From Phoronis australis (taxonomy: Eukaryota > Phoronida > Phoronidae), in contig NMRA01000302.1 in NCBI GenBank assembly GCA_002633005.1, positions 257,760 to 321,759 on the forward strand: a DNA stretch of 64,000 nucleotides, written 5' to 3'. The notes below the pieces were generated by a model, which did no database searches, was not told the origin of the DNA, and saw only the letters and a list, made by a program, of their open reading frames with translations. The translations under genes and the position numbers were made by a program. Within the stretch, counting starts at the first letter, position 1; the number at the start of each line of letters is the position of its first letter. Shown piece by piece: positions 22,101 to 37,100 of this stretch.

Positions 22101-25100
22101 GCACTTAGTTTTTGAACAGGGTGGGGCTTGACTGGAATAAAATTGTACAGTAGGTCTTTGTTAAGATGAATGAACTGTATACGATTTCTCTGATTTAAAA
22201 AACACGCCAAACAGTGTCAACGTTAGCGAAGAAACTAAAGACCTGCTAAGAATTTTCAACAAAAAAGTGGTTGGAGAGAGGTATCGGAAAATTGGAAAGT
22301 TAACGATTCTTCCCTAAACAGATTGGTTGCTACTCAAATTTTGAGTAACCTTATCGGCAAGACTGCAATTAACGAAGAATCTAGAATATTATAACTACAC
22401 TAAACTCAGTAAAGAACATATTTTCTGGCAGAGTGTATTTGTTGAAATTAGTCATATTTTCCACCAATTAAATCATATGACCATGTTTTTGTTGATAGTG
22501 ATGGATGAAAAATGGTATAAATAATATCAGAGAATATTTTGATATAAATATTCAAAATTTAATATCAAAAACGAGGTAAAAGTTTAGGTTTCGACAGTAC
22601 TTTAATTAAGATAGGAATACTTTATTAATTTCCGTCTGCGCTTTGGAGAACAGAACACACAAGATGATATCTGAAAGTTAAGGTTTACTTCGATCAGTCA
22701 TTACTGAAATATGACAATATAAATTGACAGAATTAACTCATACCCTTAAAAGTATAACCAACTTTTTAGAAACATATGGTGTTTTAAAAACAATATCAGC
22801 CTACTTTATGTACTCATACACTATACCATACACTGGGGTTCTGGTTATTGGAAATGGGGTGCATATTAATATTAAACGATTTCGTTGCCTGTGAAACGCG
22901 CACGTGCACAGACAGCTACGTTTGCGTCATCGTAAACTGTACCGGTGTCGCAATATTGCACTCACACTTGAACTCTTGATCTACCAGAACGATAAATGGG
23001 CCTTACTTATCTCCGGGTTGGCTTTAACCTCATACAGTTGGGGTCCAACAGAGTATTGACCTCGTGTGACCTCGACTATGAAGCAGTAGGTGCTATATTT
23101 GTGGAACAAGTGCGGATACTTAGGGCTGGAGAACTTGGAAAAGTATATCCTGAAGACCGTGAATTCTCCAGTGATCTTCTTTTCGGCTTCGATCGCCTTA
23201 GATTTGTCCACGAGGCCAGGCGTGTATCTTGGACAGCTACTACTGCAAGCAGACGCAGTGGGTGACATATCATGATGTCATGTTTAGTAGTACCGGTGCT
23301 TCCAGAAAGGACGAACATCTCCCTCTGAGACATCATGAGGAGTGTAAAGAGAATTGCCTTGATATTCTGGAGATCCTCGAATGAGTTCGCAAAGAAATTA
23401 ATGCTAAAACACTTTCAAGACATTGTCTTTTTGAAATATTTGACAGCTGCACTGGTCATTTGGCTTGAGATTATTAAGGTCACCTGGTAGAATTTAAAAG
23501 TCGGATCAAAACAAATAATTCATTTTAAAACATGACGTTGTACTGTTTGGTTTCACAATTTATTTTTTAGTTATTCTGTTTTTTAATTTTTGTTGGTATT
23601 GTTTATACAAGGGAGTTCAGGTGGTCTGATGTCATTTACGGTGCATCAGACGCGGCTCGTGATTGGGCCCATTGCACCAAACACCTGAGCTAAAAACAAT
23701 ATCAAATATTGTCGTTGTTTAACTATTTTCAAGAGATGTTACTCGTTCAATGAAAAGTTGCCCTTGTTTTCATCTTTGCTGTCTCTTTTCGAGTAATAAA
23801 TCGTCACATTAAAACTGTTTCTTTTACTAGATAAAACTTGCAACCTAACGCGCAAGTACATACATATAGGATGTGATCCGCCACGTGAACAGTCTGGGTG
23901 AAGTATTTAAAAAATCTGCGCAAAAATGAAAGAAACTTAGAAATTCGAAGCGTATGGGATAAATACAAAACGTACCCCGATTGGATTACATGAAGTAATA
24001 CATGTATCTCACTCGACACTATTCGGCGTAATGTCTCGTGAGATATTACTTCATGTGCGCCACTCTCGGTACGTTTTGTGTACATGTATTTATTCCATTC
24101 CGTTGAATGCTCAGTTGAATTCCAAACTCTGTTCAGATGATATTAACGGAATTGAATAAAGATAGTTAACAACGACAAGTGTCGTGTACTTAACCAATGT
24201 CGCTTTGACGAAAACACGTTACATAAATCGCCAAGGAACTTCAAAGGAAACAGACTGAAATCTCAAAATTGTCCCAGTGGAGCTGAGTGGTAGTCCGATC
24301 TGCCTGAAAGTCGCCTGTCTATCGTCAAAGGAATACTCTCGCCAAATTTCACAAAGATACAATTAGTTATTTAGGATATCTGTACAACCGAGGGCGCCAC
24401 TAGGGTGCGCCACAAAAGTCGGATCATTTTAACAATAGTGCTTTAGAAACTCTTCTTGATAAGGACGGTGTGTGTCTCAAAAAGAATGAGGCAGAATACG
24501 AAAAATTAAAAGGTCTTTTTACATATGAAATAGTTACACATTGCTTGACAAAATGAAACACAACAAGAGCTCAGGTTCTGATGGTTTTTTAATGGAATTT
24601 CTGATTTTTTTCTGTGCTGAAAATAGGCATTTCGTTGTTCACTCACGTAATACTGGTTTTGTTGTTGGTCAGTTATCATAAACATCCCTAAGCGAACAAA
24701 TAAAAGTGCAAATTTAAACAAAAAATTCTTCGGCTGTGTCTTAAGGGTTAAAATTTATCTTGGGAAAACTATTCAGTATGGACCCGAGAGGTTTTTTTGC
24801 TGGAAGAAATATGAAAGAAAATATCCCCGTACTATTTGATCTAATGTTTTATATCCAGTCAGCTATCAAAACAGGATTGCTCGATTTTGAGAAAGCATTT
24901 GATTCTTTGTCGAGGAATGTCATTCAAAAATTTACCTTTTCTTAATTTTGGTTGGTCGATCAGAAGGTGGGTAATTTTTTTATAGTAATATTAAGTCGTG
25001 TGTTGTCGTAGATGGTCACCTATCTTCCTGGTTCAATATTTCGCGTGGCTGAAGACAAAGTGACTCTTTGTCTCGTTACACTTTATATTGTGCGCGGAGA

Positions 25101-28100
25101 TTTTGTCGTCTTTACAGTAATCAAGAGTAATAAAAATATTGCAGATGTAGTTGCAGGACGACACATCAATTACATTGGATGGGTTGAATTTCTCATTGAC
25201 TAGGACACTGAATGTATTACATTGGTTCCAAGTGAATGTGGATATAACAAAAGCCACATGGTTTGGAAGTTAAACTGGTAGCGATGACTGATTCTCATAC
25301 AAAAGAAAGTCTATGTTGAACAAAAACAAATTTTTGGGGTTCGATATTGACACTCAATTGGACAGTGCGACGCATAAGAACTTCACTGCAGGAATGACTG
25401 AGATTAAGTCTTTATTAAAACGTTGGAGTCGGCGAAATTTAACGCCGTTTGAAAGAGTAAATCTAATTAAAAAGATAGCTATGTCTAAACTTAATTTTTT
25501 GAGCTGTCAAGTTTACCAAATCCAACAGTAAAATTGTTGGAAGAATTAAATACGGTATTCTTTTGATCTGTATGGCAGGCTCATACCGATAAAATTAAAC
25601 GAACTACGGCCTGTTGAGGACTTGATCAAGGGATACTTCAAATGGTTAATACAGAATAAATACTTTTAGCAAAGCTTTAAAACTCGCCATGACCTGCACA
25701 TATCTTGAAAGGCTTGCGTCTAAAAGTGGTGAGTTACTATACTCACAGTACCTGTTCTTAAAGAATTTTCCTTCATTTGGAGAAGACTTTATTAAGTAGA
25801 AGATAACTCTTATTGACAATTCCCACTGGCGCGACGTATTTGGAAGTCTGAGATCTTTATATCAGAACATAATTGTTGCGAGTAAAAATACTTTTTTAAT
25901 CAACCTTTGTGGTTTAATAGTAACTTGGGGACGGGAGGCAGAGGTGCTTTTTACTAGTCATGGTTTGTAAAAGGCTTAATATTTTTCAGAAACATGTATA
26001 CCCCTGATAGTGATTTCTTCAGTTTAGACCAAATGATAAATTTGTTCCATGTAAAAACAATATAATGGTATTGTTTCTCTTCTAAGAAGGTTTCAAAAAG
26101 TCTATTTTAAAGTAATTTTAAAAGTGTTAATTTCTATTCCCCTTGCATGCGATTAGCAAGTACTCACTTACGTGAGATGTGAAGGTTGTATACATATTGT
26201 TTCTATCTTTAACGACATTAAGAAACTTTCTTAGTTAGAGCGTAAATGGGAAATAGTTATTGAATGTTCTGAACCCCCCTCGACCCACAACCCCTTGACC
26301 CACGACCCACGAACCAATCGACCCATGACCTGTGGCAATAGAGGTATCTTTGCGCTTTTTACATATTTTCTAATCTTATTACGTCACTGGGTGATTTCCC
26401 AAAAGACAAACCTACATGCGAGTCTGCTTTGGCTGAAGTCTGGTGATTAAAAACAGAAAGTGACGTAAGAACTGTGGTGGTCTTGAATACCGCATTATGA
26501 CCGCGCTATCGTTGTCACGGAAATAGTTTCACGAGCGGCTATCAATGGCCCAGTTCTAATAAACTTAGGGAAAGAGTATGTTAACGTGAATGTAAATAAT
26601 TTCATATTTTTATTATTTGGTTTATATTGTATACTCTTTTACAATATCCTCCATATAACGTTGAAATCTTTTAGTTAACAGTTTGTTTTTTAAACTGTAT
26701 TTACTGCTGAATTTACAGCTTTGTCGGTTCCTCGCACTCTGCAATTCACTGAAGAGCAGGAAACAGGTGCCAGAAAACAAAATTTGGAGATAACAGATAC
26801 TAGCCACGTAGGTAGAACAGAATACGTCAAATCCATCAGAAAATGGGAAGGAGTCCTCAGATACCTAATTATCAAATTTCATGAAAACTCTTCAAAGAAT
26901 TGTGAAGATACAGAGCCAAACGTAAATAACTAAAACTGCCACTAAGGGTGCAGTCGGAACTACCCTAACTTCGTGATCATCACTTGCCATGTTTGCGCAA
27001 AATATCTTGCCAGTTTTCAATAACATCCCCAACGGAAGGTGGTCGCAAGGCGCCAAATAGATAAGACTGGACTATGCAACCACAGATACAAAATGTTGGA
27101 GCAATGAATTGGTATAGTATATACATGTACATGTATATGCTAACACCGGTGCCCACTATCTATAACTGAAAACAGTGTAGTAGTCAAAATTGGCGTGGTG
27201 ATCAATCAACAATTAAGCACAGAAACTCAAAAATTGATGGCGATAGTCAAATTTGAGGATGGGTGCTCAAAATTTGATCGTGGTTAGCCGCCAATACAGT
27301 ACTTCAATATTGTCACAGTTTATAGCGTTTGAACGCCATAAACTCTAAACAACAAACACAAAATATAATTTGAGCATTTAAGAGTGCGATGAGTGTTCAA
27401 ATATAAAAAATGACAGTTCTAACTATTGGAAAAAGATATCACAACTGATGAGAGTTTCAAAAAATACAGCTAAAATTTCATGAAACTTCATCATTTCTAT
27501 GGGAGCAAACGTTCTGACTCGTGTAATTCCCACTTTCAGTTGTAATCAGTTCAAAACTCCCATTTTATCACGTAACACCATCATATTACTTCAGTGCAAT
27601 GTGCTGCAACTAATTACACTAAAAACCAGCGACCCAAGACTGCCGTTGGATGTCAATCAAGTATACCCCCGGCATGTGTCGAAGGACGCCACTTACATGG
27701 TTCTGGTGAAATTGACTTCAACCGACAGGCCAGTGATGTAAGGATAGGGTAAAACCCACTCACACTCCATATCGTAGAAGTTCTGGGACACACAGTTTGG
27801 TTGGCTGGGTAAAACAAGTGGATCTGAAAAACATTACAAAACATTCCCTTTAGTGACTCCGCGCTATAATGACTGTCAAACGAAAGGAGCTATATGATAT
27901 ATTGTTAAGGGATTTCTTTTAATCTTTTGTCAAACCTGCAAGTGATTTCTACTTTTTGTACGCCTTGATCTCGAAGAAATGTTTTAAGCCCAAGAACATC
28001 GAATAAATTTATCTTATTCAATAATCCGTCGTCTGCCAGTACACTATTTCCGCAGTGAAGTGCAAAATACTACCCGTACTGCTTTGCGTGACGCTACCCT

Positions 28101-31100
28101 AGCGAATGATTTATGAACTGCTATTAACAATACATGTAGGACGTGACGGCGCCATCAAGTCTTTGATATGCCGAGGACTTCCCTGGATACTCTGGGGTTA
28201 ATAGTCCAAGCTTTCTCGTCCTTTTTTGTGCAACTGCTGTTAGCTTAAGACTTGTGCAATGTCCTCAGACATGATGAAAATGATGACAATGACGATTGCG
28301 ATGATGATGATGATGATGATGAGGATATAGTTTCCTGGGTTGAAAAGAACTGGCAGTTCATTTGTGCGTTAGTGTTTGAGAACGCGGTTCTAAAATTTGC
28401 ATTTCATTTTGTAAGCCGAGCAGGGTGTCAATCACAACTGAATTGTTACTTCTTCCCAAGCTCAGCAACCATTTCACATTTGAATAAGGAAAAAGTTTAT
28501 TTTCTTAGTGGCGATTGGTCGAAGTCACATTTCCTTTGAGGAAAGGCAGTCGTGCGTTCAGTAAAGCTAGGACCTAACTAAATCTAGCCAAACTCACGTG
28601 TTTTCACTTCAAATACACAGTAATATCTCATGTAATATCGCAAATAGTCATGCTTGTTAGCAACGCTTTAGTAACTCGACACATGGCCAGGTTTATAACC
28701 TTAGCTGACAACGTAGGCTTGTAACGGTTGTCTGGGAATGACGTCACGAAACATGTCAAAAGCGTCTGTTCGCAGAGCACTTTATTTCTCAGGCTAGATT
28801 TCAGTAGCCGTCTCGCGACTAGAAAAATCTACCTAAAATCCTTTGTTCTCATTTAAAATACGCGGCAACATTTCGAGCCTTACTCTTTAGCGAGATCGTA
28901 GCGTTATTCAAATCTTCCTAGATGTTGAACTGTTTTCGACAGACCACTCACGTAGACAATCAACTAACTCAATTTTAAGTTTTCTAAGTTAAATTATTCA
29001 TGCAGTTTTAAAAAGCTGTATTTTTATATATTCGGCATAAAATCAAACCTTGTCCATTTATCCTCTAAAATTTGTTCTCAAAATGTTTGTGGCTAACATA
29101 CATGTACTACTCTAATACAGCTGCCACAAAGGACGAACAAAGCACTAGCCATAGACAAATGCTTAAAAGTGCCATCGTTTGTAAACTTTTGACTGCTTCA
29201 AAGTAATGGCAAATAATCTGTCAATTCCAACCGAATATTGAAACATTGCCATCATACTAAGTCAAGGTCGATGTCTTCGTTGGTAAATTTGCTCGATAAA
29301 CCCGCCCTTCGCCAAAGGAACTAATCACTCACTGCTATAAAATTGGTCTCAATTTGTTATTTGTTAGTCAGATGAGGATGTTTTCTGAGCTAGGAAAGAA
29401 TTATCAGTCCAGTCGTGCTTGAAAGGCGGGTTGAATTGAAACGTGTTTAACGTGAACGTGCACAAGATGTGACAGTGCACCGTTGACCTTGAGAGTATAC
29501 CTTTAACGAATACACAGCATAACAGCAGGATGGTAAAATCTCACAAATTTAGGACAGATATGGCGGACAACTGAAGTCTCGATTTTATGTTTTATAAAAT
29601 AAAAGTCACCACAACAAATGGTTTGCAATTTCTCAGTTCTTTATCATATAGTGTACCTGTTACTTAACATCGCTTTGAGAATTTTTGAACATTCACAAGC
29701 CGTATAAGATCGAAAGATATCAATTTTCACAAATACTTTTTGACAAAAACTGGTGAGTTTTGTTGTAATATAATGCATAACTTACAAACAACTGTCAGTT
29801 GCTGGGCAGGGTCAAAAGGTCCTGTATTGCCATTACAGTTGTAGCAACAACGAACATATTTCAGGTGTTCAGCCATGGACAGGTTGCGAAGAGTGATGTA
29901 CGCTACGGATGAGTTCTGCGAGACAGCCTGTAGTGAAACCGTCGAATACAATAATTAAATAAAGCAGCACCCATCGTTCACCTCACCCCTAGAAGTCAAT
30001 CCATCGACTGTAGAGAACACCGTCCTAAAGACGCAGCAACGACAATTCCGTGATTAACCTTTGTGTACTGCAAAATTGCCCTCTAATTTCATCAACTCGC
30101 TAACGAACTCCGGTAAGGTCTTCTCCGCGCTGTCTCCGTCTCTTTCTCACAGCTACAACGACTGCGGGTTGGGAACATTCTTGATAATCAACTCGCTCAC
30201 GATCTCCGGTAAGTCCTTATGTAAATTGAGTCTGCATCCACGTGTTGTGATCCCCTTCGATGTTGTATCTCCAAGTCGTATATATCAAATGTAGCGATCC
30301 ACTCGGATGCCATGTCGACTGGTTCTTCAAACTGCGAAGCCATTTCGACGAACTGTGATCACAAGGAACTTTCTTCCCCAAAGATAATGGAGGAAGTGTT
30401 TAGCAAATGCAACCACAGCCAGCAGTTCTCGATTTGTGGGGTAGTAATGACCTTGCGTTTTGGATAGTGCACTGCTGGTGAACGCGAATGATCCGCTCTT
30501 TTCGGATTTCAATGTGAGACAAAACACCAAATGATCCGTTGGTGGATGCATCGATATCCAGCAGCAACTGACAATTCCTTTCAGGAAACCACAATACCGG
30601 TGATTCTGTAAAAGTTTTAGACATTCAAGGCGTGTTGACAGTCGGCGCCTCACACAAAACGATGATTCTTCCTGGTTACAGAGGTAAGGGAAGCCACAAA
30701 AGCAGTGAAGTCTTGAATAAAACGCCAATAATGAGACACCAACCACAGGAAACTTCGCATCTCCCTGAGAGTGCTCGGACAAGGCCAAGACAGGAGTGAT
30801 TCCACCTTGGCTGGGTCACACGAGATACCCTCAAATGACACCACGTGACCAAATTGATTTGAAGACCAAGAAAGGTGCACTTTTTGGACTTCAGCTTCAA
30901 GCCAGCTTGTTGGAAACGTTGTAGGATCTATTGCAATTTGTATATACACTCGTAAAAGGACTTTGCATGGCAGATCACATCGTCCACGTACACAAGGCAT
31001 GACTTCCACTGAAGGTCTTTTATCACTTTTTCCGTAAGTCGCTGGAAGGTAGCACAGGTATTGCGGAAGACCATAAGCATTGTGTTGAACTCCCAAAGTC

Positions 31101-34100
31101 CACATTATGGGGGTAGCAAAGCTGTCTTAGCCTTATTTTTGTGTGCTATGGGGACTTGCCAATACCCACTGGCAAGATAAAATGGAGAAAAAAGACACCA
31201 AGTCAAGCAGATGGTCCAGACATGTGTCCGTGCGTGGCAGAGGGAATTCGTCTTTTCTTTTAATGGAATTCAGTTTTCAGTAGTCCTCAGTAGTCCGGAC
31301 AGACCCTCCAACTGTCAGAGTCTTTTTTCGGTACTAGCACAACTGGTAAAGTCCACGGACCGTCGCTAGGCTCGATAACGCCAGACGTTATCATCTTGTC
31401 CATATCTCTTTGACCAGTATCTCGCGTTGCGCTACAGGCAACCGTCTTGGAGGCTGCTTGATGGGGCGATGAGTACCAGTGTCAATGAAGTGTTCAACCA
31501 AGACCGTCCGACCTAGCTCGACACCTGAACTACAAATTACTACATTATTTTTAAAGTTCCACAATTAGTTTTCCAACATCTGCCACTCGTGACTCGTATG
31601 ACCTTCTATCGAATGGTTGTGCATGAATTGCACATGAATGGGGACGTGTTCGCCGCCATCACAACCCACAGATTTCAACGCCGAGTGAGCTAGGAACAAT
31701 TGCATCACAACGAGTGACCCCTTCAGACCAAAATGATAACACTGTGTCGTGCGTTTCCAAAAATTGCCATTCAATTAAGTTGATAGAAAACCGACAAAGC
31801 TTACAACAATCTCATTGGCAGATTATTGTCACGGCATAGCTTGTCGGTCTGCTACATGTATTTAAACGGTTAGCGTTTCAACGAGTTCTTCGGCTAACCA
31901 ACGCTACGTCACATAGCCTTATCTGTAAAATAATTGGATTTTTGATTTTTACTCGCAAAACTTTCAACAACTTCATTGGTTCCTATAACGTCACAAGTTT
32001 GTCAGACAAATAACTGGGCTCAATAACCATCATAATCGCGCTCACACCCTGTCTGCAAAACAGTCACGTTTCTGCAATTCAGTCAGCAAACCTTCAACAC
32101 ATAGAAATTGACTGGAAAACATCGTTCTCACACCATATCAGCCAAATAATCAGATTTTTGCAATCCCTGAGAAACATTCATGGGTCATAACTCGAGAATT
32201 AAGTGTACAATTTATATCCAAACTTTTCCGTTTTCAAAGGAAGAAAAGGGGAGGTTTTGGCAGCTACTGGGATTGGATAATTATGCTTAAGTTCTTCTGG
32301 GTACTAAAACATGTGCCAAACTGGTGTTTTGAGAACGGTCATGAACTAGGTAAACGGATATTCGAAATGAAGCCCATCGTATTCGTCCCTTAAGTACATG
32401 ATTTCTACTGATTATTCATCAGCTCCAATAAATAGCCTTACCATCAGAGTGACCCTACATTCCCTTTTAAAAAGTCACTTTGCTTTTTTACAAAAATTTT
32501 TCAAGTTCTATTTTCGATAGCTCATTACACAAAAAGGGAACGATTTAAAATCATTTCCAAATACTGTTTTGGAGAAGTTTCAAATGAATCCATTTGTCCA
32601 TCTCCGAGATATTGTGTTCAAAATTTGGCCAAAATTGTCCATTTTCTATGGTATTACACGGTCTCTTAATAGGTCATGCCATGCTATTCTCTGCTGATGA
32701 CATTGAAAACAACAGTTTCTTTATGAAATGTGGGTCTTGTCTTGCAAAGATGTTATGTAAAGCAAAATCGCTATGGTATTGAAGTTGCGGGGAGCGAGTG
32801 CGGTCTTCCGAATTGTATTAAATTCGTAAACATATCCATGTAAGATTCATTTACGAGAAACTTAAGTTTGCAGAAAACACATTTTTAAGCATTTATTACT
32901 AGAGCGTTGTTGACTAGAGTTTTGAGCTAAGGAGCGAAAAATGATGAATTAATTTCACTGTTCCTCATGTCACATAAAACTGTTAGAGACCGCTAAACAA
33001 TCCCGAATCAGGTAGCAGGCGACCAACGCATACCAAAACAACTTTCAGTGTCGCGTAGTGGCTTGAAGTACTTGTTTGTACTCCGGCCTTCCTTCGAAGC
33101 AAACTGAGGCTCACACTTCAAATTCTATGGAGTAGGATGGAATGTAACGAAAGAGTAGTAAAAGAAGAGGACACAACCGAAGAGGACACGTGGTTTGGCC
33201 GTCGGTTTGCCCTGACTCATCGATAAAACGAAATGCTGCATCAGATTATATTTTACAGATTTTATTAATGCGAAGAGAGCTATGTTCTAGCACTAGCAAC
33301 TAATGTTTTAAAACATACGAGTTACAATTTTTGACAACTGAAGGTGCCCGCAGTCGTGTTAAAGCTGTTAAGTATACTAACCTTGATGTTATTTCAAGCC
33401 AAGCAATTCTCTTGGCGCTTTGTGTGACCAAGTTGGAAATTTTCGATAACAGAATAATATGATTGTATTCGGTCACACCAGCAACCAAGCGAGACAGCTC
33501 CCCTGATGAAAAGTTCGGCTTTCCCTTTTCCATATTATCATCTGCTGCGAAAGTGTTTTTTTCTCAACCTCCAAGCTTTGGAACTTCCACATCCGGTAAT
33601 TTACGTCAAACCAAGACAAAACTTCAGTCACATTTTTAGACGAACTTAAGATCACTGTCTTGAGAAGGACTTAACATAAACTTAAGTTTTTGTCACAAAT
33701 CTGGGTTGTAATAGCTGAGAAAGGTTTACTTGGAACGGGTCCTAGTATTGTTGGTTTAAATGAAAAGGACCAAAACGTACCTCCGGAGGAAGCTGTATGT
33801 TTTTAAACGTTATGTGAAATGGCTTGTCTGACTTCGGTTGGCAGCTATTCATCTCGCTCACTTTGATATTGACCGCACAGGTCAGCCTTAGGTCCTGTCC
33901 TACAACTGCTACAGGGTCACGTGGTAACAAAGTCACTGGAATGAATAATGAATGCATACAAATCCCCTTTTTAATCAAGATTCATTTCTTTACGTTGAAC
34001 ATCAAACCCACATCATGTGGGTTTTGGGGGCGCTCGTGTGCTCGAACCGTCCCCAACAAAATAAAATACCATACCCAAATTACAAGACAAACAGCACTTG

Positions 34101-37100
34101 AGCCTCCACATGTTTCTACCCCTGGGTTCACTTACAAGACCTTTAAAGGCGAAGGCAACCTTTTTCCATGTCATTTTGAGCTAAAATAAGGTTGGTTGGT
34201 TATCCTAGACATATTTTCCACTTAATTACAGCTTTTCGTAATTTTATAAATTACTCGTCCGCTACTCCGGAAGTGACGTTTTAGGAGGCAAGCGTTTCCC
34301 GCCACTTGGTTTTGCGTTGACTTTACCGTGCGAATCTGTTCTATTCTACTTTTGTTTTGTGCTGTTTTTCAACAATTGTCGCCACCACTTTCCATCGGCG
34401 AGTATTCTGCGGCAAGATAGGTTAGTAGAGAACTCAACTACGTTGGATTTAGGGATTGTTTAGTGTGTTGTAAGCTGAAAATGGCTGGAGTCGGTGACCC
34501 GTATCACAGTGACAGTAGTGTGAGTGACGGAGACCTTGTTCACAGCAGTGGTGACGAGGAATTTTTTCACGGACATTCAGTGGGTGGGTACATGTTTGAG
34601 CCCGAGTATAGCGAGGCAGAGTACGCACAGGCACAGGCAGCTGTTGAGAGAAACGAGGCAGCTACTGAGGACAGACGTTGTGAAACATCTTAGTGCAAAT
34701 GCACTGTGTGCGTTGTTATGCCTACCTCAATGGAATGCTTGTGCTGTTCAGAGTTCGACGAGGCCAAGCCACTACTGGACATGGTTAAGTGGACCTCCGG
34801 CATACCACGGACAGAGGAACAACAGTCCCACTTGCCAGAGTGTCCTGCGACACACTCCCACTGGATGGTGACCTGAGCACCCAAACTGCTTACATCGTGT
34901 CGTGTGACTCCCTCGCCTCACACCTTGCACCTTCTAAATAGCTCCAATACTTTAGACAAGTCCACAATAAACTTATCAAAGTTTGGCTCGCCGATCTGTT
35001 CACTGGACGACGAACTGTCCTCTTCACTGGGTGTCAAACTGAGCCTGTAATCACTCCCACAACTCAATATCGCTGCAGGGGGGCTGCTTAGAGGCTCTGG
35101 GCTGGAGAAAACAGCACAGGGCGAATCACTACTGGTTCCAGGAATTGCACGCTCTGGGGTACGTTCGGAGGCACGGGTGACAGTAGATGAAGTGCCTCCA
35201 CTGGCTCCAGTCACTGTACTGGCCACAGCTCGCGAGGCTTCTCGCTTCAAAAACGCACTTCTCGCGGGTGGTGACGGGGCACTGCCGGGAATCATCACAG
35301 ACGGAATGGCATCCTTCTTCAGACGTGGTTTCGCAGGGACCTTCATCAGTTCAGCGTACAAATCCCTTTCGTAATCGGACGTCAGAAAGTGCTTGCCACA
35401 CACACGGTAATTCTCCACTGCTTTGTACGTTGCGTGGACGGGTAACTCTGCGTTCTTCACACGAATGAGCCAAGTACGGCGAAGTGTGTCATCCATCGGA
35501 AAGCGATGCAAAGATACTCCCAAAGCGCGCGTGAGCCGATAATTAGTACATCCTGGTACGCAGCAACAGTGTGGCATGTGACTGACTAGTATATGAAAGC
35601 AAACGACGACGGAACTTAACACAACCGAGGTAGAACAATGATTGACTCGGCAGCTCTCACAGTCAGACTATATGAAAAAAAAATTGGCGCGAAATGCTTG
35701 CCTCCTAAAACGTCACTTCCGGAGTAGCGGACGAGTAATTAATAAAATTACGAAAAGCTGTAATTAAGTGGAAAATATGTCTAGGATAACCAACCAACCT
35801 TATTTTAGCTCAAAATGACATGGAAAAAGGTTGCCTTCACCTTTAACTTAACAAGTACAGATAAAAGAACCTTCCTAGAGATAGCGTTTAGAACAGTGAC
35901 GTCTTTAGCCTTTGTCTCTTGAAAATGAATAGAGCAATCTCTATCACGGTCACATTAGCTCATATTAGCATTCACAACAAAAATAACTTAAAAAGAGAAA
36001 TTCTTTGCCGCACTGAAAATTGATATATGCCATTCTTAATACATACACATTCAACTCTGTGTTTTTGAAACGGTCAAAGTTGAACCATTTCTGACAAGCT
36101 TCAGTGCCTCAAAGTATAAATTGTCCGCATGGTCGGGGTTACGAGGCATAAGTTTGAAACCGTGACGCAAATAAACAGGACACTACACGTACTTTAACGA
36201 ACATGATATTACATTTGTCCTCTCTGTTGTACCCTACACTGGTGATATTTTCTATCGAAACTGGCAATCTGGGGCAGACGCAAGACACTTGTGAAATTGG
36301 CAAGGTCATTCGTGACCTGGGCGAGAGAAAAACGGGACTTTACTTGCGTGTAATTAAAAACGGTGAGCGGAGAGGTAATTGGTAAACGAAGCAGGAATTT
36401 TGAGTCACGGGATAGAAGTCCTGGACTCTGTGTAATGAACAAATATGTCTTGCCACATGTATCTCGAGAGTGTCTTGCGCTCGCGGAACGCACCCCCTGG
36501 GAATTTGGTATTGCAAAGGCAACAAAATTTCCAAAAACTTAACTTACAGCCACAGCTACCAAATAAGGCGCCGATAGGTGTCGCTGTACAAGTCAGAAGT
36601 AACGTGACAGTGAAAGTTTTCACTAACGACCACGAAACAGTCAGTGAACACGCGGCAGCTGCAAAGACATATAATTACATGTACAAAAGTCATTGCATAA
36701 GATGGACTCCAGTGACAAGGATTCAACAAGCAAGTAATGCGATTGAAATTTAACTATGTTGCAGTAAATAAAAATAGCCTTTCCTTCTACTATTCCGGGT
36801 ATTTGGAAATGTTTCAAAAATGGAGAATTGAATGAAGCCGATTGTATCATCAATAAAGGGCAAACTTCAAAACTAGCGATTGTGTTGACTGATTCGTAAA
36901 GATTGGCTCAATTTTGAATCTCCAGTTAACCCACTGGAATAACGTACACGAAGACTGAAGACACTGCGGGCTGCATGCGATAACTACATTAAGATTTCAA
37001 TCTACCTGGGACGCTGCGGCGTGCAGTGCTTTAGCAGAGTTAAACAAAAACAAGTGACTGGATGACGAATGTTATTTGAGCGATATTGAACTCGGTGTTT

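Larger units (their letters stand above)
34147..35842. mobile_element. TTAA-flanked Kolobok-like transposon with ~157-base TIRs
   Basis: 1,696 bases bounded by TTAA on both sides (34143-34146, 35843-35846). The terminal inverted repeats, 34147-34304 and 35686-35842, differ at only a few positions over about 157 bases, so the insertion is young. It holds a THAP gene on - and a P2X7-tail-like ORF on +, arranged convergently, but no DDE transposase, so it is non-autonomous. TTAA duplication and THAP link it to the Kolobok superfamily. It lies in R1 intron 2 and is absent from R2 intron 2. Confidence 0.88.
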
